A DNA stretch of 40,125 bases from Streptomyces sp. TRM64462 (GCF_013362995.1 NZ_JABWDV010000189.1:1-40125), one strand, 5' to 3'. Shown: positions 15,393 to 24,014, counted from the first letter of the stretch. Notes: generated by a model not told the origin, from the sequence alone. Numbers and translations: made by a program.

Positions 15393-16664
15393 TCAGCCGG
15401 CCGGCTTGACCTCGATCGCCGCCAGGTTCTTCTTGCCGCGGCGCAGCACCAGCCAGCGCCCGTGCAGCAGGTCGTCGGCCGACACCACGGCGTCCTCGGC
15501 GGTGACCTTCACGTTGTTCACGTACGCACCGCCCTCCTTCACCGTGCGCCGCGCCGCCGACTTGCTCGGTACGAGACCGACCTCCGCGAACAGGTCCACG
15601 ACCAGGCCCGGCTCCGCCACCTGCGCGCGCGGCAGCTCCGCCAGCGCCGCCGCCAGCGTCGGCGCGTCCAGCTCCGCCAGGTCGCCCTGGCCGAACAGCG
15701 CCTTCGACGCCGCGATCACGGCGGCGCACTGGTCGGCGCCGTGTACCAGCGTCGTCAGCTCCTCCGCCAGCGCCCGCTGGGCGGCACGCGCCTGCGGCCG
15801 CTCCTCGGTGACCTTCTCCAGCTCCTCCAGCTCCTCACGGCTCTTGAAGGAGAGGATCCGCAGGTAGCGCGAGATGTCCCGGTCGTCCACGTTCAGCCAG
15901 AACTGGTAGAACGCGTACGGCGTGGTCATCTCCGGGTCCAGCCAGACGGCGCCGCCCTCGGTCTTGCCGAACTTGGTGCCGTCCGCCTTCGTCATCAGCG
16001 GCGTCGCCAGGGCGTGCACCTCGGCGTCCGGCTCCAGCCGGTGGATCAGGTCCAGACCGGCCGTGAGGTTGCCCCACTGGTCGCTGCCGCCCTGCTGGAG
16101 GACGCAGCCGTACCGGCGGTACAGCTCCAGGAAGTCCATGCCCTGGAGCAGCTGGTACGAGAACTCCGTGTAGCTGATGCCCTGCTCCGACTCCAGACGC
16201 CGGGCCACCGAGTCCTTCGTGAGCATCTTGTTCACACGGAAGTGCTTGCCGATGTCCCGCAGGAACTCGATGGCGGTCAGGTTCGCCGTCCAGTCCAGGT
16301 TGTTGACCATGACCGCGGCGTTCTCGCCCTCGAAGGACAGGAACGGCTCGATCTGCGTCCGCAGCCGCTGCACCCACTGCGCGACCGTCTCCGGGTCGTT
16401 CAGCGTGCGCTCCGCCGTCGGCCGCGGGTCGCCGATCTGCCCCGTCGCACCGCCGACCAGCGCCAGCGGCCGGTGCCCGGCCTGCTGGAGCCGGCGGACG
16501 GTGAGCACCTGCACCAGATGCCCGACGTGCAGGCTGGGCGCGGTCGGGTCGAAGCCGCAATAGAACGTGACCGGACCGTCCGCGAGAGCCTTGCGCAGTG
16601 CGTCCTCGTCGGTGGACTGGGCGAACAGCCCGCGCCACTTCAGCTCGTCGACGATGTCCGTCAC
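15393..16664 (-). CDS. tyrS: Tyrosyl-tRNA synthetase
   Basis: 423 residues from the GTG at 16664, with AAGGAG about ten bases upstream. Class I signatures: HVGH (46-49) as the HIGH motif and KFGKT (231-235) as the KMSKS motif. The tyrosine-binding segment [15 protein letters not shown] is intact, as is [10 protein letters not shown]. The C-terminus is an S4 RNA-binding domain ([27 protein letters not shown]). It charges tRNA-Tyr. It lies 55 bases after the TldE gene on the same strand and may be co-transcribed. No T-box is evident. Its stop codon sits inside the expected tail of the convergent GlsB-type gene. Confidence 0.98.
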   Translation of the reverse strand: MTDIVDELKWRGLFAQSTDEDALRKALADGPVTFYCGFDPTAPSLHVGHLVQVLTVRRLQQAGHRPLALVGGATGQIGDPRPTAERTLNDPETVAQWVQRLRTQIEPFLSFEGENAAVMVNNLDWTANLTAIEFLRDIGKHFRVNKMLTKDSVARRLESEQGISYTEFSYQLLQGMDFLELYRRYGCVLQQGGSDQWGNLTAGLDLIHRLEPDAEVHALATPLMTKADGTKFGKTEGGAVWLDPEMTTPYAFYQFWLNVDDRDISRYLRILSFKSREELEELEKVTEERPQARAAQRALAEELTTLVHGADQCAAVIAASKALFGQGDLAELDAPTLAAALAELPRAQVAEPGLVVDLFAEVGLVPSKSAARRTVKEGGAYVNNVKVTAEDAVVSADDLLHGRWLVLRRGKKNLAAIEVKPAG

Positions 16665-16719
16665 GGTCTCGTGTCTCCTTGAACGATGTCGGTTGTGTCC
16701 CGGCCAGTCTATGGGCGCG

Positions 16720-18126
16720 TCACACGCCCTGGCTGACCGAGCTCATGTTGAAGTCCGGCACCCGCAGCGGCGGCATCGCCGCCCGCGTGAACCAGTCGCT
16801 CCACTCGCGCGGCAGCGTCCGCTCCGTACGGCCCGCCTCCGTGGCCCGCGACAGCAGGTCCACCGGCGACTCGTTGAACCGGAAGTTGTTCACCTCGCCG
16901 ACCACCTCGCCGTCCTCGACGAGGTACACCCCGTCCCGGGTCAGCCCGGTCAGCAGCAGCGTCGCCGGGTCGACCTCGCGGATGTACCAGAGGCAGGTCA
17001 GCAGCAGCCCGCGCCCCGTCGAGGACACCATCTCCTCCAGCGAGCGCCCCCCGCCACCGCCGTCCAGGATCAGGTTGCCCGCGCCCGGGTGCACCGGAAG
17101 TCCGGTGAGCGCCGCGCTGTGCCGCGTCGTGACCAGGTGCTCCAGGCGGCCCTCCCGTACCCAGTCGACCGGCTCCAGCGGCAGCCCGTTGTCGAACACC
17201 GACGCGTCGTCGCCCGACGCGTGCGCGATCACGAACGGCGCCGACTCCAGGCCCGGCTCGGCCGGATCGCTGCGCAGCGTCAGCGGCAGAGCGGCCAGCC
17301 GCTCCCCGACGCGCGTGCCGCCGCCCGGCTTCGAGAACACCGTCCGCCCCTCCGCCGCGTCCCGGGCGGCCGCCGACCACTGCTGGTAGACCAGCAGGTC
17401 GGCCACGGCGGTCGGCGGCAGCAGCGTCTCGTACCGCCCGGCCGGCAGCTCGATCCGCCGCTCCGCCCAGCCGAGCCGCTTCGCCAGCTCCTCGTCGAGG
17501 CCCAGCGGGTCCACGTCCTTGAAGTCCCGGGTGGCCCGCCCCGCCCATGCCGACTTCGTCCGGTCCGGCGACTTGGCGTTCAGCTCCAGCGTCCCGTTCG
17601 GCTGGTCGTGCCGCAGCCGCAGGCCCGTGGACGTGCCCAGGTACGTGGTGGTCAGCTCGTGGCTGGCGAACCCGTACAGCTCCCGGCCCCCGGCGCGGGC
17701 CCGCCCGAACGCCTCGCCCAGCGCGGGCGCGAAGTCGGCGAACACCGCCGACGACGTCTCGGCGGGCCCGTCCGTGAAGTCCGGCGCCTCCGCGACCCCG
17801 GCGACCAGCGGCTGCGCGTCCTCGGCCGGCCCCGCCGCACGCGCCGCCGCCTCGGCGGCCCGCACCAGCGGCTCCAGCTCGTCGGCGGTCACCGCCGAGC
17901 GGGACACGACACCGGACGCGGTGCCCTCGGCCCCGTCGACGGTCGCGACGACGGTGAGGGTGCGGCCGCGCGTGACGCCGTTGGTGGTGAGCGCGTTGCC
18001 GGCCCAGCGCAGGTTCGCGGAGGACTCCTCGTCCGCGATGACCACGCACCCGTCGGCCCGCGACAGCTCCAGGGCCCGCTCGACGATCTCGTACGGCTTC
18101 GCGTACGGCTTGCTGACGCGGCTCAT
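16720..18126 (-). CDS. TldE/PmbA-type subunit of the TldD/TldE metalloprotease
   Basis: 468 residues. It starts at the ATG at 18126, which overlaps the stop of tldD by four bases (ATGA). It shares the U62/PmbA fold text: [72 protein letters not shown] and [28 protein letters not shown]. It lacks the HExxxH metal site, as expected for the non-catalytic partner. In E. coli the heterodimer degrades unfolded peptides and trims RiPP leaders such as microcin B17. No RiPP genes are visible here, so the role is probably general peptide turnover. Confidence 0.9.
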   Translation of the reverse strand: MSRVSKPYAKPYEIVERALELSRADGCVVIADEESSANLRWAGNALTTNGVTRGRTLTVVATVDGAEGTASGVVSRSAVTADELEPLVRAAEAAARAAGPAEDAQPLVAGVAEAPDFTDGPAETSSAVFADFAPALGEAFGRARAGGRELYGFASHELTTTYLGTSTGLRLRHDQPNGTLELNAKSPDRTKSAWAGRATRDFKDVDPLGLDEELAKRLGWAERRIELPAGRYETLLPPTAVADLLVYQQWSAAARDAAEGRTVFSKPGGGTRVGERLAALPLTLRSDPAEPGLESAPFVIAHASGDDASVFDNGLPLEPVDWVREGRLEHLVTTRHSAALTGLPVHPGAGNLILDGGGGGRSLEEMVSSTGRGLLLTCLWYIREVDPATLLLTGLTRDGVYLVEDGEVVGEVNNFRFNESPVDLLSRATEAGRTERTLPREWSDWFTRAAMPPLRVPDFNMSSVSQGV

Positions 18127-19646
18127 CGACCCGCCTCCTGAGTCGTATTCAGAATGTTGACGCCCCGGAACAGCGCCGACGGGCACCCGTGCGAGACCGA
18201 CGCGACCTGGCCCGGCTGGGCCTTGCCGCAGTTGAAGGCGCCGCCCAGGACGTACGTCTGCGGACCGCCCACCTTCTCCAGTGACCCCCAGAAGTCCGTC
18301 GTCGTCGCCTGGTACGCGACGTCCCGCAGCTGCCCCGCCAGCCGCCCGTTCTCGATGCGGAAGAACCGCTGCCCCGTGAACTGGAAGTTGTACCGCTGCA
18401 TGTCGATCGACCAGGACCGGTCACCGACCACGTAGACGCCCCGCTCCACGCCCCCGATCAGGTCCTCCGTCGACAGCCCGCCCGGCTCCGGCAGCAGCGA
18501 CACGTTCGCCATCCGCTGCACCGGCACGTGCGACGGCGAGTCCGCGTACGCGCAGCCGTTGGACCGCCCGAGGCCCGTCAGCCGCGCGATCCGCCGGTCC
18601 AGCTGGTACCCGGTCAGGATCCCGTCCTTCACCAGGTCCCAGCTCTGCGCCTCGACGCCCTCGTCGTCGTACCCGACCGTCGCGAGCCCGTGCTCCGCCG
18701 TCCGGTCACCGGTCACGTTCATCACCGGCGACCCGTACCGCAGCTTCCCGAGCTGGTCGAAGGTGGCGAACGACGTGCCCGCGTACGCCGCCTCGTACCC
18801 CAGCGCCCGGTCCAGCTCCGTCGCGTGCCCGATCGACTCGTGGATCGTCAGCCACAGGTTCGACGGGTCGACGACCAGGTCGTACGTCCCCGCCTCCACG
18901 CTCGGCGCGCGCATCTTCTCGGCCAGCAGCCCGGGGATCCGCTCCAGCTCCCCGTCCCAGTCCCAGCCGGTGCCCGTCAGATACTCCCAGCCCCGCCCCA
19001 CCGGCGGCGCCAGCGTCCGCATCGAGTCGAACTCGCCGGTCGTGCCGTCCACCGCGACCGCCGTGAGCTGCGGATGCAGCCGCACCCGCTGCTGCGTCGT
19101 CACCGTCCCCGCCGTATCGGCGTAGAACTTGTTCTCGTGGACCGTCAGCAGCGAGGCGTCCACATGCGCCACCCCGTCCGCCCGCAGCAGCCGCGCGCTC
19201 CACTCCGCCAGCAGCCCGCTCTTCTCCGCGTCCGGCACCGTGAACGGATCGATCTCGTACGACGAGACCCACGTCCGCTCCGCGTGCACCGGCTCGTCCG
19301 CCAGCTCCACCCTCTCGTCCGATCCGGCCGCCGCGATCACCCGCGCCGACAGCTTCGCCATGGCCACCGCCTGCGACGCGACCTTCGCCGCCGCGTCCAT
19401 GGACAGATCGACCCCCGACGCGAACCCCCACGCCCCGCCGTGCACCACCCGCACCGCGTACCCGACGTCCGTCGTGTCCGACGACCCGGAGGGCCTGGCG
19501 TCCCGCAGCCGCCACGACGCGCTGCGCACCCGCTCGAACCGGAAGTCGGCGTGCTCAGCGCCGAGCGCCCTGGCCCGAGCCAGCGCCGCGTCGGCGAGCG
19601 CCCGCAACGGCAGCGCCGTGAACGCTTCGTCGATGGAATGAACCAC
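18123..19646 (-). CDS. tldD: TldD-type zinc metalloprotease subunit
   Basis: 507 residues from the GTG at 19646, with AGGAGA about nine bases upstream. The metal site HESIGH (269-274) matches the HExxxH motif of TldD, and the late HGCPSALFRG supplies the third Cys ligand. Other family text: SASWRLRDARPSGSSDTTDVGYAVRVVHGG near the N-terminus, then AGTSFATFDQLGKLRYGSPVMNVTGD and GVYVVGDRSWSIDMQRYNFQF. It works as a heterodimer with the product of the next gene, to which it is coupled by a four-base overlap. The promoter should be in the 223-base divergent spacer shared with fabG. Confidence 0.94.
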   Translation of the reverse strand: MVHSIDEAFTALPLRALADAALARARALGAEHADFRFERVRSASWRLRDARPSGSSDTTDVGYAVRVVHGGAWGFASGVDLSMDAAAKVASQAVAMAKLSARVIAAAGSDERVELADEPVHAERTWVSSYEIDPFTVPDAEKSGLLAEWSARLLRADGVAHVDASLLTVHENKFYADTAGTVTTQQRVRLHPQLTAVAVDGTTGEFDSMRTLAPPVGRGWEYLTGTGWDWDGELERIPGLLAEKMRAPSVEAGTYDLVVDPSNLWLTIHESIGHATELDRALGYEAAYAGTSFATFDQLGKLRYGSPVMNVTGDRTAEHGLATVGYDDEGVEAQSWDLVKDGILTGYQLDRRIARLTGLGRSNGCAYADSPSHVPVQRMANVSLLPEPGGLSTEDLIGGVERGVYVVGDRSWSIDMQRYNFQFTGQRFFRIENGRLAGQLRDVAYQATTTDFWGSLEKVGGPQTYVLGGAFNCGKAQPGQVASVSHGCPSALFRGVNILNTTQEAGR

Positions 19647-19766
19647 CCGAAATCTCCTGTCCTGAGGACGTCCTCGTACGACGTACGACCCCTGCCACGT
19701 ACGACCGGTCGCACCGCATCATGTCGCGGCACGCCCGCTCATGCCCAGACGTTTCTGTAGGGACCC

Positions 19767-19792
19767 GACAGTGACACCTCCACGCCACTGTC
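19767..19792. promoter_or_regulatory. Inverted repeat GACAGTG-N12-CACTGTC upstream of fabG
   Basis: 7-bp arms at 19767-19773 and 19786-19792, flanked by GGACCC and AGGGGTC that extend the symmetry imperfectly. It lies about 80-100 bases before the fabG start, in the spacer shared with tldD. It could be an operator or a leader hairpin. A TAGGTT at 19827-19832 is a candidate -10 for fabG, without a good -35. Confidence 0.4.
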
Positions 19793-19869
19793 AGGGGTCG
19801 ATTCCCCGTACGGAGAACCCGACCGATAGGTTTTCGGGGGAAAGACACAGCTAGGGAAAGGGTGATCCG

Positions 19870-20589
19870 ATGAGCCGCTCGGTTCTCGTCACCGGAGGCA
19901 ACCGGGGCATCGGCCTCGCCATCGCCCGCGCTTTCGCCGAGTCCGGTGACAAGGTCGCGTACACGTACCGGTCCGGAGAGCCGCCCGCCGAGCTCGCGGA
20001 GCTGGGCTGCCTGGCCGTGCGCTGCGACATCACCGACTCCGAGCAGGTGGAGACCGCCTACAAGGAGATCGAGGAGAAGCACGGTCCCGTCGAGGTGCTC
20101 GTCGCCAACGCCGGCGTCACCAAGGACCAGCTCCTCATGCGGATGACCGAGGACGACTTCACCACCGTCCTGGACACCAATCTCACCGGCACCTTCCGCG
20201 TCGTCAAGCGCGCCAACCGCGGCATGCTGCGGGCCAAGAAGGGCCGTGTCGTGCTGATCTCCTCCGTCGTCGGGCTGCTCGGCTCGGCGGGCCAGGCGAA
20301 CTACGCCGCCTCCAAGGCCGGCCTCGTGGGCTTCGCCCGGTCGCTCGCCCGGGAACTCGGCTCCCGCAACATCACCTTCAACGTCGTCGCGCCCGGTTTC
20401 GTCGACACCGACATGACCAAGGTGCTCACCGACGAGCAGCGCGCGGGCATCGTCGGCCAGGTGCCGCTCGGCCGCTACGCGCAGCCCGAGGAGATCGCCG
20501 CCGCGGTGCGCTTCCTCGCGTCCGACGACGCCTCGTACATCACTGGAGCCGTCATCCCCGTTGACGGCGGATTGGGCATGGGTCACTGA
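19870..20589 (+). CDS. fabG: 3-oxoacyl-ACP reductase FabG
   Basis: 239 residues, a classical short-chain dehydrogenase: TGGNRGIG for NADPH binding, VANAGVT, catalytic Asn104, Ser132, Tyr145 and Lys149 (ISSVVG...NYAASKAG), and a C-terminal SYITGAVIPVDGGLGMGH. It reduces 3-oxoacyl-ACP in type II fatty-acid elongation. AAAGGG precedes the ATG at 19870. It is followed five bases later by the enoyl reductase gene, the same order as mabA-inhA in mycobacteria. The full set of motifs and the position next to fabI favour this role over a secondary-metabolism ketoreductase. Confidence 0.94.
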   Translation: MSRSVLVTGGNRGIGLAIARAFAESGDKVAYTYRSGEPPAELAELGCLAVRCDITDSEQVETAYKEIEEKHGPVEVLVANAGVTKDQLLMRMTEDDFTTVLDTNLTGTFRVVKRANRGMLRAKKGRVVLISSVVGLLGSAGQANYAASKAGLVGFARSLARELGSRNITFNVVAPGFVDTDMTKVLTDEQRAGIVGQVPLGRYAQPEEIAAAVRFLASDDASYITGAVIPVDGGLGMGH

Positions 20590-20594
20590 GTCAC

Positions 20595-21362
20595 ATGAGC
20601 GGAATTCTCGAGGGCAAGCGCATCCTCATCACCGGTGTGCTGATGGAGTCCTCCATCGCGTTCCACACCGCCAAGGTGGCCCAGGAGCAGGGCGCCGAGG
20701 TCATCCTCACCGCGTTCCCGCGGCCCACCCTGACCGAGCGCATCGCCAAGAAGCTCCCCAAGCCCGCCACGGTCTTCGAGCTCGACGTCACCAACGACGA
20801 GCACCTGGCCAGGGTCGAGGAGACCGTCCGCAAGGAGCTCGGCGGCCTGGACGGCGTCGTCCACTCCATCGGCTTCGCCCCGCAGGACGCCCTCGGCGGC
20901 AACTTCCTCAACACGCCGTTCGAGTCGGTGGCGACCGCGATGCACGTCTCGGCGTTCTCGCTGAAGTCGCTGACCATGGCCTGCCTGCCCCTGATGGAGG
21001 AGGGCGGCTCGGTCGTCGGCCTCACCTTCGACGCGCAGTTCGCCTGGCCGCAGTACGACTGGATGGGCCCCGCCAAGGCCGCCCTGGAGGCCACCAGCCG
21101 CTACCTGGCCCGTGACCTCGGCAAGCAGAACGTCCGCTGCAACCTGATCTCCGCCGGCCCGCTCGGCTCGATGGCCGCCAAGTCCATTCCGGGCTTCGGC
21201 GACCTGGCGAAGGTGTGGGACGAGCGCTCCCCGCTGGCCTGGGACATGGCCGACCCCGAGCCGGCCGGCCGCGGTGTCGTCGCGCTGCTCTCGGACTTCT
21301 TCCCGAAGACCACGGGCGAGATCATCCACGTCGACGGCGGTGTCCACATCATGGGCGCCTGA
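20595..21362 (+). CDS. fabI: NADH-dependent enoyl-ACP reductase FabI/InhA
   Basis: 255 residues. It has the InhA-like opening LEGKRILITGVLMESSIAFHTAKVAQEQGAEV, the VVHSIGFAP segment, catalytic Tyr154 and Lys161 with the six-residue spacing of enoyl reductases (YDWMGPAK), and ISAGPLGSMAAKSIPGF for substrate binding. It ends TGEIIHVDGGVHIMGA. It catalyses the last reduction of each fatty-acid cycle and is the target class of triclosan and isoniazid-NAD. No clear Shine-Dalgarno is present; translation is probably coupled to fabG, whose stop is five bases upstream. A structured hairpin follows the stop. Confidence 0.95.
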   Translation: MSGILEGKRILITGVLMESSIAFHTAKVAQEQGAEVILTAFPRPTLTERIAKKLPKPATVFELDVTNDEHLARVEETVRKELGGLDGVVHSIGFAPQDALGGNFLNTPFESVATAMHVSAFSLKSLTMACLPLMEEGGSVVGLTFDAQFAWPQYDWMGPAKAALEATSRYLARDLGKQNVRCNLISAGPLGSMAAKSIPGFGDLAKVWDERSPLAWDMADPEPAGRGVVALLSDFFPKTTGEIIHVDGGVHIMGA

Positions 21363-21380
21363 CCTGGCGTTCTCCCGTAC

Positions 21381-21418
21381 GGGGCCGCGTGACCGTCACC
21401 CGGACGGCGCGCGGCCCC
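21381..21418 (+). terminator. Two-part hairpin after fabI
   Basis: Outer stem GGGGCCGCG / CGCGGCCCC (9 bp) encloses an inner CCGTC / GACGG stem. It starts 18 bases past the fabI stop, a likely terminator of the fabG-fabI operon without a T-run. Confidence 0.6.
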
Positions 21419-21488
21419 GGCGCGTCTGCGGCACACTGGTCGGGCCGGGCGGCGCCCGCCGCCGGGTGCCCGGGGAGGAGGTGTGGCC

Positions 21489-21866
21489 GTGCTCCGTGCC
21501 CGTACGAAGCTCCCTGCTCGTACGACGCTCCGTGCCCGTACGAGACACCTCGCCGTCGCGTCGGTCCTGGGCCCGCTGCTTCTGGCGGGCTCCGCCGTGG
21601 CCGGCGAGCGGCAGCAGGACGACGGCGCCTCGTGCCGCACGGCGGTCGAGGGCTCACGCGTCGTCGCGTACTGCCACAACCCCTATCCCCGCACCGATCG
21701 CGTCCAACTGCACGTCGAGTGCGCCCGCTGGTGGGACATCGACGTCGACAGCGCACCCGTCGAGATACCGCCCACCGCGTACGTCGAGCTCACCGAACGC
21801 TGCTGGAAGGAGGTCCGGACCGCCTGGATCACTCACCAGGCCGTGCCGGACTCCGCAGGCACATGA
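21489..21866 (+). CDS. Small secreted protein, function unknown
   Basis: 125 residues from the GTG at 21489, chosen because GGAGGAGG lies eight or so bases upstream; a GTG at 21483 is the alternative. The N-terminus is Arg-rich (repeated RAR/ART), then a hydrophobic stretch LAVASVLGPLLLAGSAVAGE with a likely signal-peptidase site after AVA. The mature part contains four Cys (CRT, YCHNPYP, VECARWWDIDVD, ERCWKEV) and could be disulphide-bonded outside the cell. I do not recognise the family. Its 3' end overlaps the convergent GntR-type gene by 38 bases. Confidence 0.72.
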   Translation: MLRARTKLPARTTLRARTRHLAVASVLGPLLLAGSAVAGERQQDDGASCRTAVEGSRVVAYCHNPYPRTDRVQLHVECARWWDIDVDSAPVEIPPTAYVELTERCWKEVRTAWITHQAVPDSAGT

Positions 21867-22515
21867 ACGGATAGCCGGCCGCCTCCGCGGCCGCCGTGTC
21901 CCCGTCGCCTCCGCGGATCGCCTCCACCAGCCGCCCGTGGTCCATGTGGTTCTCGGGGCGCAGCTCCCGGCCCACGTCATCGCGGAGCCAGTCGCGCAGC
22001 AGGTCCGCGAGGTCCGCGTACAGCTCCGTCAGCACCTCGTTGTGCGAGGCGGCCACCACCGCCAGATGGAACGACGAGTCCGCCGTCACGAACCGCTCCG
22101 CGTCCCCCGTCGCCCACGCCTCCTCGCGCCGCGCCAGCAGGGCGTCGAGCTGCTGCACGTCCCGCTCCGTGCGGCGCTCGGCGGCGAGCCGGGCGGCCGA
22201 CGACTCCAGCGTCGAGCGCAGCTCGGCGACATGCCGCGGGTCGGCGTCCGCGAAGCGCCGGTGCATCACGCCGGCCAGCTCGCTGGTCGCCACGACGTAC
22301 GTGCCGGAGCCCTGCCGGATGTCCAGCAGGCCGTTGTGCGCCAGGGCGCGCACCGCCTCACGGACGGTGTTGCGGGCGACACCCAGCTGCTCCACCAGCT
22401 CCGGCTCGGTGGGGATGCGCGAGCCGACCGGCCACTCGCCCGAGGTGATCTGGTTCCGCAGCTGCGCGATCACCTGGTCGGCGAGTGCCGAGCGGCGGGG
22501 TGAGCTGAGCGCCAT
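21829..22515 (-). CDS. GntR family transcriptional regulator, FadR/FCD type
   Basis: 228 residues. I chose the ATG at 22515 because AAGGAG lies about six bases upstream; an ATG at 22536 would place that site inside the gene. An N-terminal winged helix (about 10-70: LADQVIAQLRNQITSGEWPVGSRIPTE, LGVARNTVREAVRALAHNGLLDIRQGSGTYV) is followed by an all-helical FCD ligand domain (about 85-215, with FVTADSSFHLAVVAASHNEVL carrying the His/Asp metal-site residues). It is divergent from an MFS permease and shares the palindrome at 22542-22555, so it probably represses that transporter and itself. The ligand is unknown, perhaps a small carboxylate or the permease substrate. Confidence 0.93.
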   Translation of the reverse strand: MALSSPRRSALADQVIAQLRNQITSGEWPVGSRIPTEPELVEQLGVARNTVREAVRALAHNGLLDIRQGSGTYVVATSELAGVMHRRFADADPRHVAELRSTLESSAARLAAERRTERDVQQLDALLARREEAWATGDAERFVTADSSFHLAVVAASHNEVLTELYADLADLLRDWLRDDVGRELRPENHMDHGRLVEAIRGGDGDTAAAEAAGYPFMCLRSPARPGE

Positions 22516-22541
22516 GCCTCTCCTTGTCCGGTTCATTCAGG

Positions 22542-22555
22542 ATTGGACAACCAAT
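22542..22555. promoter_or_regulatory. Palindrome ATTGG-ACAA-CCAAT, candidate GntR operator
   Basis: 5-bp perfect arms about a 4-base centre, 27 bases from the GntR-type start and 27 bases from the permease start. Its size, symmetry and position fit FadR-subfamily sites. It overlaps the -35 area of the permease promoter inferred from TATGAT at 22569-22574. Confidence 0.6.
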
Positions 22556-22568
22556 CATCCCATGATTC

Positions 22569-22574
22569 TATGAT
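22569..22574 (+). promoter_or_regulatory. Candidate -10 box TATGAT for the MFS permease
   Basis: TATGAT ends seven bases before the ATG at 22582 and no Shine-Dalgarno is present, so a leaderless transcript is plausible. TTGGAC at 22543 could be the -35, but the spacing of 20 is long. Confidence 0.45.
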
Positions 22575-22581
22575 GGCTTCC

Positions 22582-23874
22582 ATGTCCGACGAGCCCCAGA
22601 CCCGCACCCTCACCAAGCCCCCTGCCGCCGAAGCGGCGACCGCCACCCCCGCCCAGGGGGCCGCGGCCCCGCCTCTGGGCGTGTGGCTCACGCGTCTCCT
22701 GATCGTCGGACTCGTCCTCACCGCGCTGAACCTCCGCCCCGCCATCACCAGCCTCGGCGCCCTCCTCGAAGAGGTCCGCACCGGGCTGCACATGAGCGGC
22801 AGCGTCGCCGGCGTCCTCACCTCCGTACCGCCGCTGTGCTTCGCCGTCTTCGGGCTCACCGCACCCCGCCTCGCCCGCCGCTTCGGCGCCGCCACCGTCG
22901 TCTGCGCCGGCACGGCGGCCATCGCGGCCGGCCTGCTGATCCGCCCGTTCGCGGGCGGCACGGCCGCCTTCCTCGCCGCCAGCGCCCTCGCCCTCATGGG
23001 CATCGCGCTCAGCAACGTCCTGATGCCCGTCATCGTCAAGCGGTACTTCCCGGACCGCGTCGGCACCATGACCGGCCTCTACTCGATGGCGCTGGCCCTC
23101 GGCACCTCCCTCGCGGCCGCCGTCACCGTCCCGATGACCTCCGCCCTGGGCGGCGACTGGCGCACGGGCCTCGGCGTGTGGGCGGTCCTCGCGCTGCTCG
23201 CCGTCGTGCCGTGGATCCCCGTCGTACGGGACCGCGACGGCACCGCACCGGCGCCCGATACCGCGACGGCGGGGGAGAGCGCGGCGAACGGTGCGCCGCG
23301 GATCGTCCGCAGCCGCACCGCGTGGGCGCTCGCCTGCTTCTTCGGGCTCCAGGCCACCGGCGCGTACATCACGATGGGCTGGCTGCCGCAGATCTTCCGC
23401 GACGCCGGCGTCCCGGCGGGCACCGCCGGAGTGCTGCTGGCCGTCACCATGGTCATGGGCGTCCCGCTCGCCTTCGTCATCCCGCGCGTGGCCGGCCGGA
23501 TGCGGCAGCAGGGGCCCATCGTCGTCGTCCTCGGCCTGTGCGGCCTCGCCGGATACGCCGGGCTGCTCACCGCCCCGGCCGCCGGCGCCTGGGCGTGGGC
23601 GCTGCTGCTCGGCGTCGCCAACTGCGCCTTCCCGCTCGCCCTCACCATGATCGGCATGCGGGCCCGGTCCGGCACCGGCGTCGTGCGCCTCTCCGCCTTC
23701 GCGCAGAGCGTCGGCTACCTCATCTCGATCCCCGGCCCCATCCTGGTCGGCGCCCTCTACCAGCACAGCGGCGGCTGGAACGTTCCGCTGGCCCTGATGG
23801 CGGGCCTCGTCGTGCCGCAGATGGTGGCCGGTGTCCTGGCGGGGCGGGACCGGACGATCGAGGACGAGGCGTAG
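22582..23874 (+). CDS. CynX/NimT-like MFS transporter
   Basis: 430 residues from the ATG at 22582; in-frame ATGs at 22570 and 22573 are alternatives. Twelve membrane helices are readable. The opening LIVGLVLTALNLRPAITSLGALLEEV is the typical start of the CynX/NimT (cyanate or nitroimidazole) branch, and GLYSMALALGTSLAAAVTVPM and RLSAFAQSVGYLISIPGPILVGALY also fit. The substrate is unknown. The divergent GntR-type regulator and shared palindrome suggest inducible expression. A 38-residue peptide gene follows 16 bases after the stop. Confidence 0.9.
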   Translation: MSDEPQTRTLTKPPAAEAATATPAQGAAAPPLGVWLTRLLIVGLVLTALNLRPAITSLGALLEEVRTGLHMSGSVAGVLTSVPPLCFAVFGLTAPRLARRFGAATVVCAGTAAIAAGLLIRPFAGGTAAFLAASALALMGIALSNVLMPVIVKRYFPDRVGTMTGLYSMALALGTSLAAAVTVPMTSALGGDWRTGLGVWAVLALLAVVPWIPVVRDRDGTAPAPDTATAGESAANGAPRIVRSRTAWALACFFGLQATGAYITMGWLPQIFRDAGVPAGTAGVLLAVTMVMGVPLAFVIPRVAGRMRQQGPIVVVLGLCGLAGYAGLLTAPAAGAWAWALLLGVANCAFPLALTMIGMRARSGTGVVRLSAFAQSVGYLISIPGPILVGALYQHSGGWNVPLALMAGLVVPQMVAGVLAGRDRTIEDEA

Positions 23875-23890
23875 GTGCGAGACTGGGCGC

Positions 23891-24007
23891 ATGCCTGTGC
23901 TCGACCCGAACCCCCAGAACGGCCAGAAGAAGCTCCTCGTCGTCCTCGGCGCCATGCTCGCGATCGGCGTGCTCATCGGCATCGTGGCCTCCGTCGCCTC
24001 CCCCTAG
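23891..24007 (+). CDS. SGM_5486 family transporter-associated small protein
   Basis: 38 residues: MPVLDPNPQNGQKKLLVVLG then a single membrane helix ending VASVASP. I recognise this as the SGM_5486-type peptide that follows MFS genes in Streptomyces. It starts 16 bases after the permease stop, so the two are probably co-transcribed. It may be an accessory subunit of the permease; no activity is known to me. Its TAG stop sits at the centre of a perfect 18-bp palindrome. Confidence 0.88.
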   Translation: MPVLDPNPQNGQKKLLVVLGAMLAIGVLIGIVASVASP

Positions 24008-24014
24008 GGGGAGG
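23997..24014 (+). terminator. 18-bp perfect palindrome over the stop codon of the SGM_5486-type gene
   Basis: CCTCCCCCTAGGGGGAGG reads the same on both strands, with the TAG stop at its centre. In RNA it would fold into a short hairpin overlapping the stop, possibly a terminator or a translation-termination element. A DNA-binding role is also possible. Confidence 0.4.

Noticed and set aside
16720..19646. TldD/TldE pair considered as part of a RiPP biosynthesis cluster
   Set aside because: No precursor peptide, cyclase or transporter of RiPP type nearby; next to tyrS and fabG, which is ordinary core context.
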